From Chaetorhynchus papuensis (Eukaryota; Chordata; Aves; Passeriformes; Rhipiduridae), in NCBI GenBank assembly GCA_013396525.1, contig VWYX01000404.1:434001-498000 (forward strand): 64,000 nucleotides of DNA, given 5' to 3'. Below, piece after piece: positions 1 through 11,400 of the stretch. The notes beneath the pieces were generated by a model that had not been told where the DNA came from, made no database searches, and was given only the letters and a program-made list of their open reading frames with translations. Numbering within the stretch: the stretch's first letter is position 1; every line of letters begins with the position of its first letter. The translations under genes were made by a program, and so were the position numbers.

Positions 1-66
1 CCAGTCTGCAAAGCATAGGGCAGGACTGAATCCCTTTTTTCTCCTCACCATGCAAAGTTCTCCTAC

Positions 67-213
67 CTGTTTCCATAAGCTTCAGCTCTCTGCACAGCTC
101 CTCCTGCATCTTCTTTCTGTAGTCTCCAAACATGGCTCTCATGAGCTGACGCTTCTTCACCAGTGGAGCCTTGTCACTGCGCAGCGTCCTGATTGCCCTG
201 AGAGCCTCCTCAG
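67..213 (-). CDS. C8orf33: C8orf33-type exon 6, second half of UPF0488 copy 2
   Basis: This exon is 147 nt and encodes AIRTLRS, KKRQLM and FGDYRKKM followed by a charged helix. It ends at a GTAGGA donor in phase 1. At least one more coding exon is needed for the FRFNF-type C-terminus, and it is not in bases 1-66. Confidence 0.9.
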
Positions 214-3200
214 CTGCAGCAAAGGAGAAACAACACACAGGTTAAGGCTCCCTGCTGGCTCTGCCCCTGCATTCCTGCCAATGCTTCCCCCAGGAGAGAG
301 CTCTTCTTTACTTCAATGCTTACCTTGCTTTGGAGTGGGTTTCTGTGTCTTCAAGCCAAGTTCCAGCTGGTTCACACACCAGTCCACCTCTTTCCGCAGC
401 TGCTCATCTGACTGCTATCAACATGAGGCACAGTGAGCAAGAGGAAATAAGTCACCCAAAAATTACAGCAGCAGTTGCTACACAGGATGAAAGGGAACTC
501 CATAAAGTCAGGGCTATTTCAAATATCATGTTCTGGTGATCACTTTATAGACTTCATGACATTTTCCCTCTAGTGTTTCTCATCAGATAAACTAAAAGCA
601 CTGTGCAAATGTTTAGTTGCAACTCACTGTCTCTCTTAGATGGATTTAAAATGTAGCTGCCATTCAGAGGCTGCTGTTTCCTGGAAAGCTGTTCAGCTTT
701 CAAATAAACTTACAGATGGGAGAAAGAAACATTAGCAATAAAAAAACCCTATCCCCAAACCTGCACAAAATCAAAAAAAACAAACAATGGATAAAATCAG
801 AAGCTGGGTCTTTTTTCTCAGCTCCTCTGTGCTTGCTCAACCAGAAATGTACGAGGAGAAGGAAGACGAAGCCCATGGAGATGGAGGAAGCCAAGCCCCA
901 CTGAGCAAAGCCAGCTGGCTAACACAGCAGTGGGAGAGGGAAACAGGGCTGCACCCTGGGACTGAAGCAATTCTTAGCTGTTATGTACATGTAAATACAG
1001 ATGTCCTCACATTGTCTCCTTTCACCTACAAAATGTCCTTCCAAAGGACTGCAAGGGCTTTACCTGACCTTCAACTCTTCCCATGTCTCTGGTGCTCAGC
1101 AGTGTTTATTGGTAGGACTGGAGGTGAAGGAGACCTTTGGATGGAATGTTCCAGAGGCAGGTGAACACTCGGTGCAATTTCCTTGTAGAGTATCAAGGAA
1201 AAGAAGGTTTTGTGCAATCTTGTATTACAGTATTGATCAGCTGGCACTGTTTGTTAATAATACCTACACCACTGCTGGAAAGTAAAATAAAATGAAGACC
1301 TGGACCTTAGCAGAACAGAAAACCTCAGGGTGTGATGTTGTGTTTACACATAACTTGCAACTTCATTTGATTTATGGGCCATGCCCTACAGAGGAACCTT
1401 CTCAGAAGCACCCTTGAGCTTTACCACAGGCCCTTGGCTACACCAGGTGGCAGCTCTGTGCCTTGGCTTTGCTCTTTGCACTACGAAAGCAATTCATCCT
1501 GCAACAAGCACATCAGAGCTACAGGGCCTGGCTCAGCACCCACAGGCACCAGCTTGGCACCTCCTACCTCCATTTCCTATTTTTATTTTCTTAAGAAAAC
1601 ATGGCATCCCCAGGATTAGCTGTCACAAGCCTAAACATTAAATGTTTTAGCACGAATCTGGAGGAACATTAACTTCATTTGCACTGGTCAGGTTCCTCAG
1701 CTGTGTAGCAGAGAAAGCAAACAGCTGCTGGAACATGTAAGCAGCAACTGTGGTCTTTCATCTTCCATCTCAAGACAGTATGCTAATTGTTCATCTGCAA
1801 AGAGAAAAAGTGTCTCTAGCTCAAGGGTTTATAAACTATGGGATCCCATCAATATTTAACTACCTGAGAGGTCTTCTCATCCTGATGGGAAGTAACCATA
1901 TTTTGACAGCTGTTAGCTTCTGCCTTTGCCTTCCTGCTGGTCTCAGTTTCTTCTGTTTTCTTTTTACTGACAGGTGGGTTTTGTTTCTTCTTTTTCTTCT
2001 TCTGGGCAGCTCCACCTCCTGTTGATTTCTCTGTCACTGCCTCATCTGCAGGGGCTGTCTCTGTTTGGGGGATCTTTGATGTGACATGGCTTCTATCCTC
2101 TTTGGGTGCATTCCCTGACACTTGAGTCACCTCAGGCTTCTGCAAGGCTGCAGCCTGTGGCAGAGCTGCTGATTCAGCAGGCAGTGGAGGATCTGCTGTG
2201 CGCTCTGTATGTTGGCTTGCCGGAAGTAACTGAAGCTGAGGACAGTCTACATCTGGGATGGCAAAGTTGAAAGCAAACTTGGGTTCTTGCCCAGAGGCAG
2301 CAAGCCTCAAGGCCGCATCCCAGTTCTCCTGCTTGGTGGCTCTGACATTGTTTTGTACCTGCTCAGCACCACTGTCACCAGGGTCAGCTTCTGGGTTGGT
2401 CTTGGAAAGTGTAAAATCAAATCGGAAGCTGCTGCCAGATGACGTGAACAGCTCTGGCTTTGCCTCAGGGGTTGGGTCAAACTGTTTCACACCATCTGCA
2501 GCCTGCCCCTTGCTTGGCTGTACTTCCACAACATCAGGTTTCATGCCTAGAAAAGGCATGAAAAGGCATAATATTATTTCAATGCTGGTGTTCTCAATAC
2601 ACCAGCTTCCTACTGTGGGGGTGCCACTTCAGCTTCCACTGTAAGGCCCTGCCCAGAGAGGTGACTCAATCCAATGCTGCAACCTAAGAAATCTACAGAA
2701 AAGAACTAAATCTCACCCTCCCCCCAGGGACAGCTCAAGCTCACCTTTCTCCATGCTCTTCTGACCCTCATCCATCCTGAGACGACAATCTCCAAACACA
2801 TTGCTCATCACTTGTTGCTTCTCTGCAAGAGGAGTCTCAGGGCAGCGCAGGACCTTGAGAATGTGTTGGGTCTCTTCTGCTGCACTCAGAAAACACCAAG
2901 AGAGACAAGAAACAGTTTGTGGTGGGCCTTAAAATCCACACTGTGGGATGCTGATGACTGAGTCTTCTTTGAATGTGCTCTGTGTTCATACCACCTCCGA
3001 CTAATCCATAACTAGCATTCAACTGAAAGGGAACTCCAAGTGCTTCTAGAAGCTCAAATACTGTGAGATGTTCCTAGAGAGGGAAAAAAAATCTTAACTG
3101 CTTATTACATACAGTCGGACTCTTACACTGCAGTAAGTGCACTGCTAATGGCACAGAAGCTACAGAGGGTTTAGCAATCCTTCCCTCAAGGCAAGGAAAT

Positions 3201-6175
3201 CCCAGAAACTAGCTCAGTGTCTCTTCTCTGGAAAACTGGAAAAAAAAATCTGAATAGAGAGCATACCCTGAAAAACAGGACTCTTGCCTGACTTTCTTAC
3301 AAACCAGCCTGACCACAACAGAAATCCAAAGTTTTTTTGTTAGAGCAAATTCTCTAAAAAACAGAGATGGTCTGTGACAGTGGATCCCACAACCTCCATT
3401 TGGAAATCCTAGATATAGTCTTGTAATGTTTGTCTCACTTTAAGCCACAGAACAGCTTGAGAGTAGTACTGTGGAATGGGCACATCCCACCTCTCCCAGC
3501 TGCAGCACCCGACCACCCTCTGGGGAAAGAACCTTTCCCTAACATCCAGCCTAATAATCCCCTAACACAGCTCCAGCCATTCCCTCAGGTCCTGTTCCTG
3601 GTCACAGAGAGCAGAGATCAGAGCTGCACCCCCCCCCGCCCCCACCACTGCCCCTTGGGAGGAACTGCAGCCCTGGTGAGCTCTGTGCTCCATCTTCTCC
3701 AGCTGAACAAACCAAGTGCCCTCAGCTGCTCCTCCTATGGCTTCCCCTCCAAGCCCTTCCCCATCCTCGTGTCCCTCCCCTTGGACACTCTCTAATAGTT
3801 TTAGATCCTTCTGATATTGTGGAGCCCCAAACTGTTCCCAGCACTTGAGGTGAGGCCGCCCTCAGGGCAGAGCAGAGCCAGTGATGCTGGGCCTGATGCA
3901 CCCCAGACTGTGGCGGGACAGAAGTGGGATGTATCTTCACAGCATCTGGGTGTCAGGGTCCTGAGCACATGTACCCTTATTTCAAAGGGTTTGGCTGGCT
4001 GCAATCCAGGCCTGTTACACAGCAAGAGCTAGAGAAAGCTCCAGGGAGCTGCTCTTCTCCCTCCCCTGGGTGTTACTCTGAGCTGAGGATCTCATGCATA
4101 CAGTGCCACAGCCAAATAACTCATTGATCCAGACCTTGAATTCCTGGCTGGAGCTTGAATCTGCCTTCTTATCAGACTTCTCCAGCGACTGGGACTCCAG
4201 GCAGAACCTGGGTACCATCAACAGCACTGCTCAGCTCTCCTGGCTCATGTATTGTGCAAGGGGGCCCTTTTCTGGCCAGGCCACTGCTTCTGCTGCCTCA
4301 TTCCTGTGCTCAGCTCCTACCCCCCCTCCAGGAGCTGCCTTCCCTGCTGCTGGGCATGGGACCAGCACTGGACACAGCTGTAACAAAATGGTCTGATCAC
4401 AGAATATTTTCAGTAGAAACTTCAAAGCCCATCCCACCCACTGCCAAGGGCAGGGACACCTTCCACTGTCCCAGGTAGCTCCAGCACCATCCAGCCTGGC
4501 CTTGGACACTTCCAGGGATCCAGGGGCAGCCACAGCTTCTCTGGGCACCCTGTGCCAGGGCCTCCCCACCCTCACAGCTAGGAATTCCTTCCTAATATCT
4601 GATCTAAGCACAATCTCCAGCAGTGGGAAGCCATTCCCTGTGTCCTGTCCCTCCATCCCTTGTCCTCAGTCCCTCTCCAGCTCTCCTGGAGCCCCTTTAG
4701 GCACTGCAAGGGGCCCTAAGGTCTCCCCAGAGCCTTCTCCAGGCTAAACAATCCCAACCCTCTCAGCCTTAATTCTTCTTGGAGCCTGATGCTCAAGCAC
4801 AGGCTGTGGGCACCTATCAGTCACTGCCCCATCCTCAGGTGCCCCAGCAAACAGTCACCTGAGCATCTTACACAGGGTTCACAGCCCTCTCATGAGGTTA
4901 AGTACTGACCAGGAGCATTGGTCTGCAGCTCTACAAATTGGACTGACGAGATCAAACTATGACCTTTTAGAATTTTATCTACCATGTAATTTTTCCCTGG
5001 AACAAGCTTCACAAAAAAACCCTACTGGTGTTTAAGGGCCAGACACACTGGCAAAGTATTTCCTTAAGATAGAAAACAAAAGCAGAGCTGTAGCAGAACC
5101 AAACAAGCCATTATATGAGAAAATAAGAACATGACAAAGAATACAGAAAACAGGGAGAACAACACTAAATGAATGAAAGATGAAACTGCTTCCAGAAACA
5201 CAGTCCTTAAAGCCCAACGGTTTATGTTGTTTTGTGTTTAGAACAAATCCCAAATAACACAAGGAACAGGGAACATTAAGGAGAGGAGAAACAGAAAAAC
5301 ACCCAGATCTCCTAAATCACACCCAAGGCCAGAATACGGGGGGTGTAGGCTGGGAAAGAGAAACATACCTAGTTCGGGGTGTGGAGTGAGATGGAGATCT
5401 GCCTCCAGCTGCGAAATGCACCACTCCAGCTCCTCCTGGAACACACCTTGGGGAGCCTTGGACATCGTGTGGGGAAAGCAAAATGTTTAGAAGCACAAAT
5501 CTCTCACCTCCAAAACTGATTCCAAAACTGAATTTTCTGAGGCTTTGTCCCCTCTCCCAGGAGATCAGACCTGGCTTTACACTGGAGGTGTGCTGTGAAA
5601 CAGCTCATTTATACCATCAATCAATACAGCACAGGGACACATGTCCTGTGTGAAGAGCACCAAATGAGCCCTCTGCATTACAGAAACTACAGCTCTTACT
5701 AGCAGGAAACCCTGCCACTCCCGGCAAGCCAGGACTTCCCACAGATATTTTTTTTCATCTTTTTAGCCACCTGCCCGCCCCTTTATAAGGCCCCAAATGA
5801 AAGATTTCTCATTTTTTTCCTGAAGCTTAGGCAATGGCATAATGCGTCCACAGCAGGAAATTTCCCTTTAGCACAGCTCTGGGAACACACAGAATTTATC
5901 TTTAGGCTAAACACAAGCCCTTGAGACCCCACGCGCTGTACTTCTACGCAGGCTTCCTCCTGCTAAGCAGGTGGAAGTTAAGGTTTGCAGTCCGTCTGGG
6001 GACAAGGCACACTAAAACACTGGGAACGAAAAGAATATTCAGGATAAGGAGATGAGCAGAGACTGGGAAAGGCACCAGCGCTGGGAAGGCCTTTAAGGAC
6101 AACCTGCGGGAGCTGGGCCCGGTGCGGTGAGAGGCGCTCGGCGCTGGCCGAGCGGCAGAGCCTTACCCGCTCCAT
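67..6175 (-). CDS. C8orf33: C8orf33-type UPF0488 protein with two UPF0488 domains, 3' end off the window
   Basis: Six coding exons on the minus strand join in one frame for 383 codons: 6167-6175, 5369-5456, 2745-2879, 1864-2546, 324-411 and 67-213; the last exon or exons lie left of base 1. The family is recognised from EVDWCVNQLELGLK, AIRTLRS and MFGDYRKKM in the second domain, which match the conserved core of human C8orf33. The human protein has about 229 residues and one such core; here a diverged first copy (ELEWCISQLE, VMSNVFGDCRLRM) precedes it. Between the copies lie two F-x-F-[DN]-F motifs, like the FRFNF end of the human protein, and a run of seven lysines resembling a nuclear localisation signal. 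Function is not established for the family. The start is the MER ATG at 6175, in good Kozak context (GGCATGG) and followed by a GTAAGG donor. Identity is firm; exon 1 is the least certain part. Confidence 0.88.
324..411 (-). CDS. C8orf33: C8orf33-type exon 5, first half of UPF0488 copy 2
   Basis: This exon is 88 nt, phase 0 to 1, and encodes EVDWCVNQLELGLKTQKPTP, which is very close to human C8orf33. The donor is GTAAGC. Confidence 0.9.
1864..2546 (-). CDS. C8orf33: C8orf33-type exon 4, large linker exon
   Basis: This exon is 683 nt and encodes a low-complexity linker rich in Pro, Ala, Glu and Gln. It holds SSFRFDF and PKFAFNF motifs and a seven-lysine run followed by a second KKK cluster. 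The acceptor is TTTTCTAG; the donor GTAGTT is weaker but gives the phase 0 needed by exon 5. The two F-x-F motifs look like internal copies of the family's C-terminal FRFNF, as expected if two ancestral units were fused. Confidence 0.85.
2745..2879 (-). CDS. C8orf33: C8orf33-type exon 3, second half of UPF0488 copy 1
   Basis: This exon is 135 nt with acceptor GTGCAG and donor GTGAGC. It encodes AEETQHILKVLR through VFGDCRLRM. The first 35 whole codons align without gaps to exon 6, with 14 identities. Confidence 0.85.
3470..3935 (-). mobile_element. CR1 LINE 3' fragment in C8orf33-type intron 3
   Basis: The plus strand reads as the complement of a CR1 3' region: the 'cctttccctaacatccagcctaa' type block, then the Pro/Cys-codon-rich stretch through 'ccttggacactctctaatag'. 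It includes a C-rich run at 3630-3643. It is moderately diverged and truncated. Confidence 0.7.
4393..4800 (-). mobile_element. CR1 LINE 3' fragment in C8orf33-type intron 3
   Basis: The CR1 3' end is in minus orientation: 'gatcacagaat' at the left edge, then 'gggcagggacaccttccact', 'tccagggatcc', 'ggaattccttcctaatatc' and 'ctctcctggagcccctttag' on the plus strand. The orientation is the same as the host gene, and it is 5'-truncated as usual for CR1. Confidence 0.85.
5369..5456 (-). CDS. C8orf33: C8orf33-type exon 2, first half of UPF0488 copy 1
   Basis: This exon is 88 nt, phase 0 to 1, and encodes the ELEWCISQLE helix. It ends at a GTATGT donor. It has the same length and phases as exon 5 (324-411). 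Confidence 0.82.
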
Positions 6176-6700
6176 GCCGGGCTCCCCGTGCCGCCACCGG
6201 AGGAAGCGGCCCCGCCGCACCGCCCACCTCCGGTCACGGGCCGCGTGTGGGCTCCGGGAGCAGCTCCGCCCGGGCCGGGCCGGGCCGAGCCGGCACCGCC
6301 AACTGGAGCTCGGGGTCCGCTCGGGGCCTCCCCAGAGCCCGCTCGGGGCCCCCCCGGAGCCTTCCCGGAGCCTCCCCCTCGCCGCCGGCCGGGGCTGAGG
6401 GTGGGCGAGCCGGAGCCGGCTCGGTGTGCACCGCCCTCAGCGCTCCGGCCGCGGCCGCGCCCCGCACTCCCGTTCCGCCCGCGACGGCCCGGGCCCGGCG
6501 GGGCCGAGCCCCCAGCGGCCACCTTGGCGGCGCATTTGTGACCCCCGAGCCTCCCTCCTGCTCCCCCGAGCCCCACAGGGACCTGTCGGACACACGTGTG
6601 TCCATGACCGTGCCGGGCCGCGGGTGTCCGGCGGTGCCGCCTCCCCTGGGCCAAATGCCCGCAGGAGCAGCCCTGGCCCCTCACGTGCCAGCGTGACACA
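6120..6700 (-). promoter_or_regulatory. CpG-island promoter of the C8orf33-type gene
   Basis: This is a GC- and CpG-dense block immediately upstream of the MER start codon, with multiple GC-box-like runs (ccgcccg, gggccgg). It includes a 16-bp palindrome with a central CACGTG at 6588-6603 and another CACGTG at 6682-6687. The long open frames across it on both strands reflect GC content only. Confidence 0.7.
6167..6175 (-). CDS. C8orf33: C8orf33-type exon 1 (coding part, MER)
   Basis: ATG GAG CGG is followed directly by the donor GTAAGG and joins in phase 0 to the acceptor before 5456, giving M-E-R-A-P-Q. It sits in a CpG island. The alternative start is an ATG at 5465, which would need no first coding exon; but that ATG lies just before a usable acceptor AG and has no nearby upstream promoter sequence. 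Confidence 0.6.
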
Positions 6701-8359
6701 GACCAGGCCAGCACGCACCACCATGGGCAGGCAAAAAAGGTTAATACACACCTACAGGTACTGTCTAATCCCATTTCTATTTTACATTTCCTTTTGATTA
6801 TTTAATTTTGTAAATAAAAAGTTAGACACCTTGTTTCATAGGCATTTTTTCCCCCTTGGATTTTTTCCAACAACAGCCAGAGATCCCCATGAGGTCAGTA
6901 CTGCAGCAGCACAGCACATCACAGCACGGGGCTTGGTGTCTCTCAGATGCTTCAAACCGTGGAGGTTATAATAGCTCTTGACATTGGCAGCTGATATTAG
7001 AAATTCTCCAAGGCTGACAGTGATTCCAGAAGGGCTCTAAAGTGCTGGGGAAGCACTTCCAAACGTTGCTGCTAAAGATTATAAAAGCATACGGGAAAAG
7101 TCGGCACACTTCTGCCAATCCTAGCCAGACTTCTGTCTGCCTTACAATCTCCACCCTTGCTGAGACTTAGCCATTGTCTAAGCCCTCCCCTCATTACAAA
7201 AACCACCTCAGTGGTTTGAGCCTTATCCAAGGTTGTCTTGAGACTTGTCTTGAGGCTTATTCTGAGTGGTCGAGTAGGGTTGAAATCAGCATCAGTCCTC
7301 ACATTCAAGAGTCCAAGTGTCAGGAAAAAAACCTGACAGTCAAGTATTGGAGAAGGTAATGGGCACGAAATAATCAGCTATTGTATCTGTCTTGACAGGC
7401 CAGAATCCCACCGCAGTTTTCCCCTCCCTCAGTGCCTTAGCTGGACTGAGGGCTCACGAGCCTGTCACCACCAGTCTGGATGCATCCGCTAAAGCAAAAG
7501 CTCCCCATCCGTGGCCTGAGGAATGCACAAACCCATCAGGTGATGTAAAGGCTCTTCTCGGTATGGCTGGCACAGAGCCTGCAAAACCCATCCAGACAGA
7601 GCAAGGAGTGAAAGGAGCATTGTTTTCTGTGGCAGGATGCTGTCCATGTCTCCAGCTCTGTGGACTCAATGGCCATGCAGGGAAAAGGCACAAAGGACCA
7701 GCAATGCCTTGGTATTCCTGGGTTTTATCTCTGCCCTGAGGATTCAGCCCCACAACGGCTCCGAGTCAGCGAGCTGTGGCAGCCTTGCGCTGAGGACACA
7801 TGACAGAAGGGCTGTCGGGAGATCCAAACGTGATCCTCAGCTCCTGCTGACACAACAGAAACCTTGTCATGGGAAGAGCTGCGAGCTGAGCTGGTGGAAG
7901 CTGATGTCTAACACGTCATGGCTGCCCAGGAGTGAAGCAAACAGCAGGCAGAGGAATGGGAATGGCTTGAGCCTGCCTTGGGCACAGAGCAGGTTAGTGT
8001 GTGCTGTATAAACCGTGCAAAGGCTGGGTCAGTTCCTCACTGCTGTCAGATGGCAACAGGAGCACCAGTCTGGGGGCAGGACAGCTGTGCAGTCCCATAG
8101 GTCACTCCAGGACTGGCATTCCTTGCCAGTGAGAGCTGCCTTCGCTCCCCATGCCACCAACTGAGCACCAACAAATTTGTGGCAGACATGGCTGTAACTG
8201 GAAGCTGGAAAATGCAGCTCTTTGGTATGAGGCTCCTTTGAGGGAGTTGCAGGAAGGAGTTCGGAAAAAAAAAAAAACCAAAAGAGAGAAGTGGAGTGGT
8301 TGCCAGAGCTGCTAACCACAGTGCCAGGGAGCCTTGGAGGGCACTGGGACAGCCCAGCG
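6701..8359 (-). other. AMDHD2 3' flank, probable 3' UTR
   Basis: No coding exon is visible. The stretch probably contains the AMDHD2 3' UTR, running left from the stop at 8360. No canonical AATAAA is seen on the minus strand; an ATTAAA variant is at 6801-6806. A poly-A run is at 8265-8276. The exact polyadenylation site is not determined. Confidence 0.4.
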
Positions 8360-8448
8360 TCACATGCCCGACGCATCCTGTCGCCAGACTTCCTCGCCGG
8401 CAATGTACGTGGCTTGCACATAGAGGTTGTCATTCAGCATTAGGAAAT
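8360..8448 (-). CDS. AMDHD2: AMDHD2 exon 11, terminal
   Basis: It encodes DFLMLNDNLYVQATYIAGEE and nine further residues, with a TGA stop at 8360-8362. Confidence 0.95.
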
Positions 8449-11400
8449 CTGCGTTGGACAAGAGAGAAAGAAAGCAGCTGTCAGAAGGGAGCTGCTGGAC
8501 CTGGCTGGGGAGAGCTGAGCTCAGTGGGGAAGGGCTTCTCCCCACCCCAGGATGGCACTGCAGTGCAATCGTGGCAATGGCAGCTCTGCTTTCTGCTCAG
8601 CTGAGATGTGGGGGGCACTCCAAAGGGTTTCTCAAACACACCAGCATCCAAGGGCAAAACCACTGCAGCAAAAGCCCAGAGCAAATCCCAGGTGTAGCAT
8701 GTCTCCCTGCAGCTCCCACTGAAACAGGGGATGAGCATGTGCTTACAACAGCCCCTGCTTTGCTCCAGCACTCGTGAGCCCTGACACCATTGTCTCCATA
8801 CCAGTACGTGCTGTGCCCATACCAGTACCTGCATCGGAGTCATAATTCAGTGTCCCCTTTTTATGTTCAATCCCCAGGAGCTGAGCGGGATGCAGAGACG
8901 CCGCCTCCAACGCGGTCTCTACCGAGCACCCTTGGACAAAGAATTGGGGAGACGTTAGGGCAGCCCCAGCCCCAATGCCAGAGCAGCCCAAATCCCCCTG
9001 GACAAGGCAACTGTCAACCAGGCACTTGACGGACCCAAGCTGGAACACCCTCAGCACAGCCAGCTGGAGCTGGGAAGGGAAATCTCCCTACAGGAGGGAG
9101 CAAGCATAGGAAAACTGAACACTTAGGGTATGGAGAGTGGAAAATCATTCACTTTTGTGAGGAAGAAGCAGGAGAGTTCACCTCTTGTTAGTTCTATGGG
9201 TTAAAATGAAGCTTCCCCTCAAAAAGGGGCTCATCTGAGGGCACTGATCCCAGCCCTTGTCATGTCTCAGGTGAGAAGGAATGTTCCTGGTGGAATGAAC
9301 ACAGCTGGCAAAAGCAACACCTCCTCCCATGTCAACATAGGGAGCAGCAGCTTGTGGACAAGGCTCTCTTACCTGTGGCTTCTTGGAAGTGTCGCACACA
9401 TGTGTCCATGGTCGCCACGCTGCCACTGAGGGTCTTTGTGCCTGGGAGAGAAACAGGGTGGCACTGAGCAGTGCCCACAGCTCTCACAGCAAGAAGCAGG
9501 GCATGTGGGAAGCATAATGGGACCAGAAGTGCAGAAATCCTGGGTGGCAGGAGGAGCAAGCTGAAGGGCCTGCAGCCACTTCCTGCTGGAGCACAGGAAC
9601 CTGGATGTTAGCCACAGCTCCATCATCAGACCAGCTGGACTGGGTGAAACCACACTGCAGGCATCTGCTGCCAGAGGAAGGGAATGGAGAAAGGAACGGA
9701 TCTCTGAAATACTTTCCCAGTCTTCACCTACTTGGGAATTTGAAACTTAGGGAATTTAGCTAGCAAGAAGTGGTAGTGTTATAATAAAGAAAAGGGACAA
9801 TAAATATCTCTTAAGATTTCTCTGTCCTTACTGACCCCCTGAACCTCTGGCACCCTTAACACTGGGCAATGAGGCTTCCAAAGGTGTTGCGGACAACTCG
9901 ACAGATTCCTCCATGAGGGTGGCACACTTCTCCTCTTTACCAGGAGCTTCATTCTCCCCAAGGCCAAGTCACTGCAGATCCTTCAGGCATCAAAACCCAA
10001 GAGGGTGGTACAAACGCTGCCACACACTCCCAGGGACAGCAGGGTGTGCTCAGCTCCTCAGGAATGGTGCCAGTGGCAGCACTGTCCCCAGCTCTTCGGC
10101 AAGAGGGACAGTACTCACCTGCGATGTAGGTGTTCAGCCCATCGATCTCCACCACCTGCTGACCCAGCGTGTGCCGACCCGGTGCCAGCCCCATGCCAGC
10201 AATTGCATCTGTCACCAGAACCAGGCCTGTGGAACACAAGGAAAGGGGCCCTGTCAACTTTGCAGCTGATTTTGCTGCAGCTCTAAGCACTGTGCCCTGT
10301 TGACCCTCCTGGAGACGGACCATGTGTCTCCAGCCACATCCTGCCAAAGCAAGAGGACTGAGGGATCAGCACATGTGGCTGTCACCTTCCAGGCAGCAAC
10401 GGCAGCACGAATGTCTTGTGGGAGATGGCGCAGTGCTCGCGTGGCTGGTGACACTGTGGGGACTGCCATGGCTCACCTTTGGGGTGGGCTCGGTGGGCGA
10501 TGCGCAGGGCAGCGGGGTTGGTGTGGATGCCATCAGAAATCATGCCATAGAAGACCCTCCGCCCAGCAGGAATCTTGTCACTTGTCAGCAGCCCCACAAT
10601 GCCAGGGTCACGGTGGTGAAACTGCTCGAGGGGAGAGAGGGGACAAGCTGTGGAGGATCACCAGGACGCACTGGCTGAGACTCTTCCCCTCAGGGGATGC
10701 AGCTGTCACCTCTCACACAGTGCCTGGCAGCTTTACCAGGCAAACCTGGGCATTGCCTTGAATCACAGAATCACAGGATGGTTTGAGTTGGAAGGGACCA
10801 TAAAACTTATCTTGTTCCAACCCCTGCCATGGGCAGGGACACCTTCCACTATCCCAGGTTGCTCCAAGCCACATCCAACCTGACCTTGAATGTTTCCAGG
10901 GATGGGGCAGCCACAGCTTCTCCGCGCACCCTGTGCCAGGGCCTCCCCACCCTCACAGCCAAGAATTCCTTCCCAATATCCCATCTATCCCTGCCCTCTG
11001 GCAGTGGGAAGACAAGGAAGAATGTCCTGCCATTTCAGGCCCTTGTCCAAAACCCTTCTCCAGCTCTCCTGGAGCCCCTTTAGGCCCTGGAAGGGGCTCT
11101 GAGGTTCCCTTGGAGCCTTCTCTTCTCCAGGTGAACACCCCCAGCTCTCCCAGCCTGGCTTCAGAGCAGAGGGGCTCCAGCCCTCAGAGCATCTCTGTGG
11201 CCTCCTCTGGACTCTCTCCAGCAGCTCCATGTCCTTCTGCTATTGGATCCCAGGGCTGGAGGCAGCTCTGCAGGTGGGGTCTCACCTGAGTGAGGCAGCA
11301 TCCCCCCTCCCCTGCTGCCCACACACAGGAGGAGGCCTGGGTGCACGCAGCCAGGGCATGTCCAGCTCTCACCCACCAACACTTCCTAGTCCTACTCAGG

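Noticed and set aside
5238..5465. Start of the C8orf33-type protein at the ATG at 5465 (MSKAPQ)
   Set aside because: The ATG lies immediately before a usable acceptor, and the upstream exon with MER plus a consensus donor in the CpG island gives an in-frame join; kept only as an alternative.
6163..6774. Overlapping 100-200 codon frames on both strands
   Set aside because: They lie in a CpG island and are open only because stop codons are AT-rich; the real coding part here is the short MER exon.
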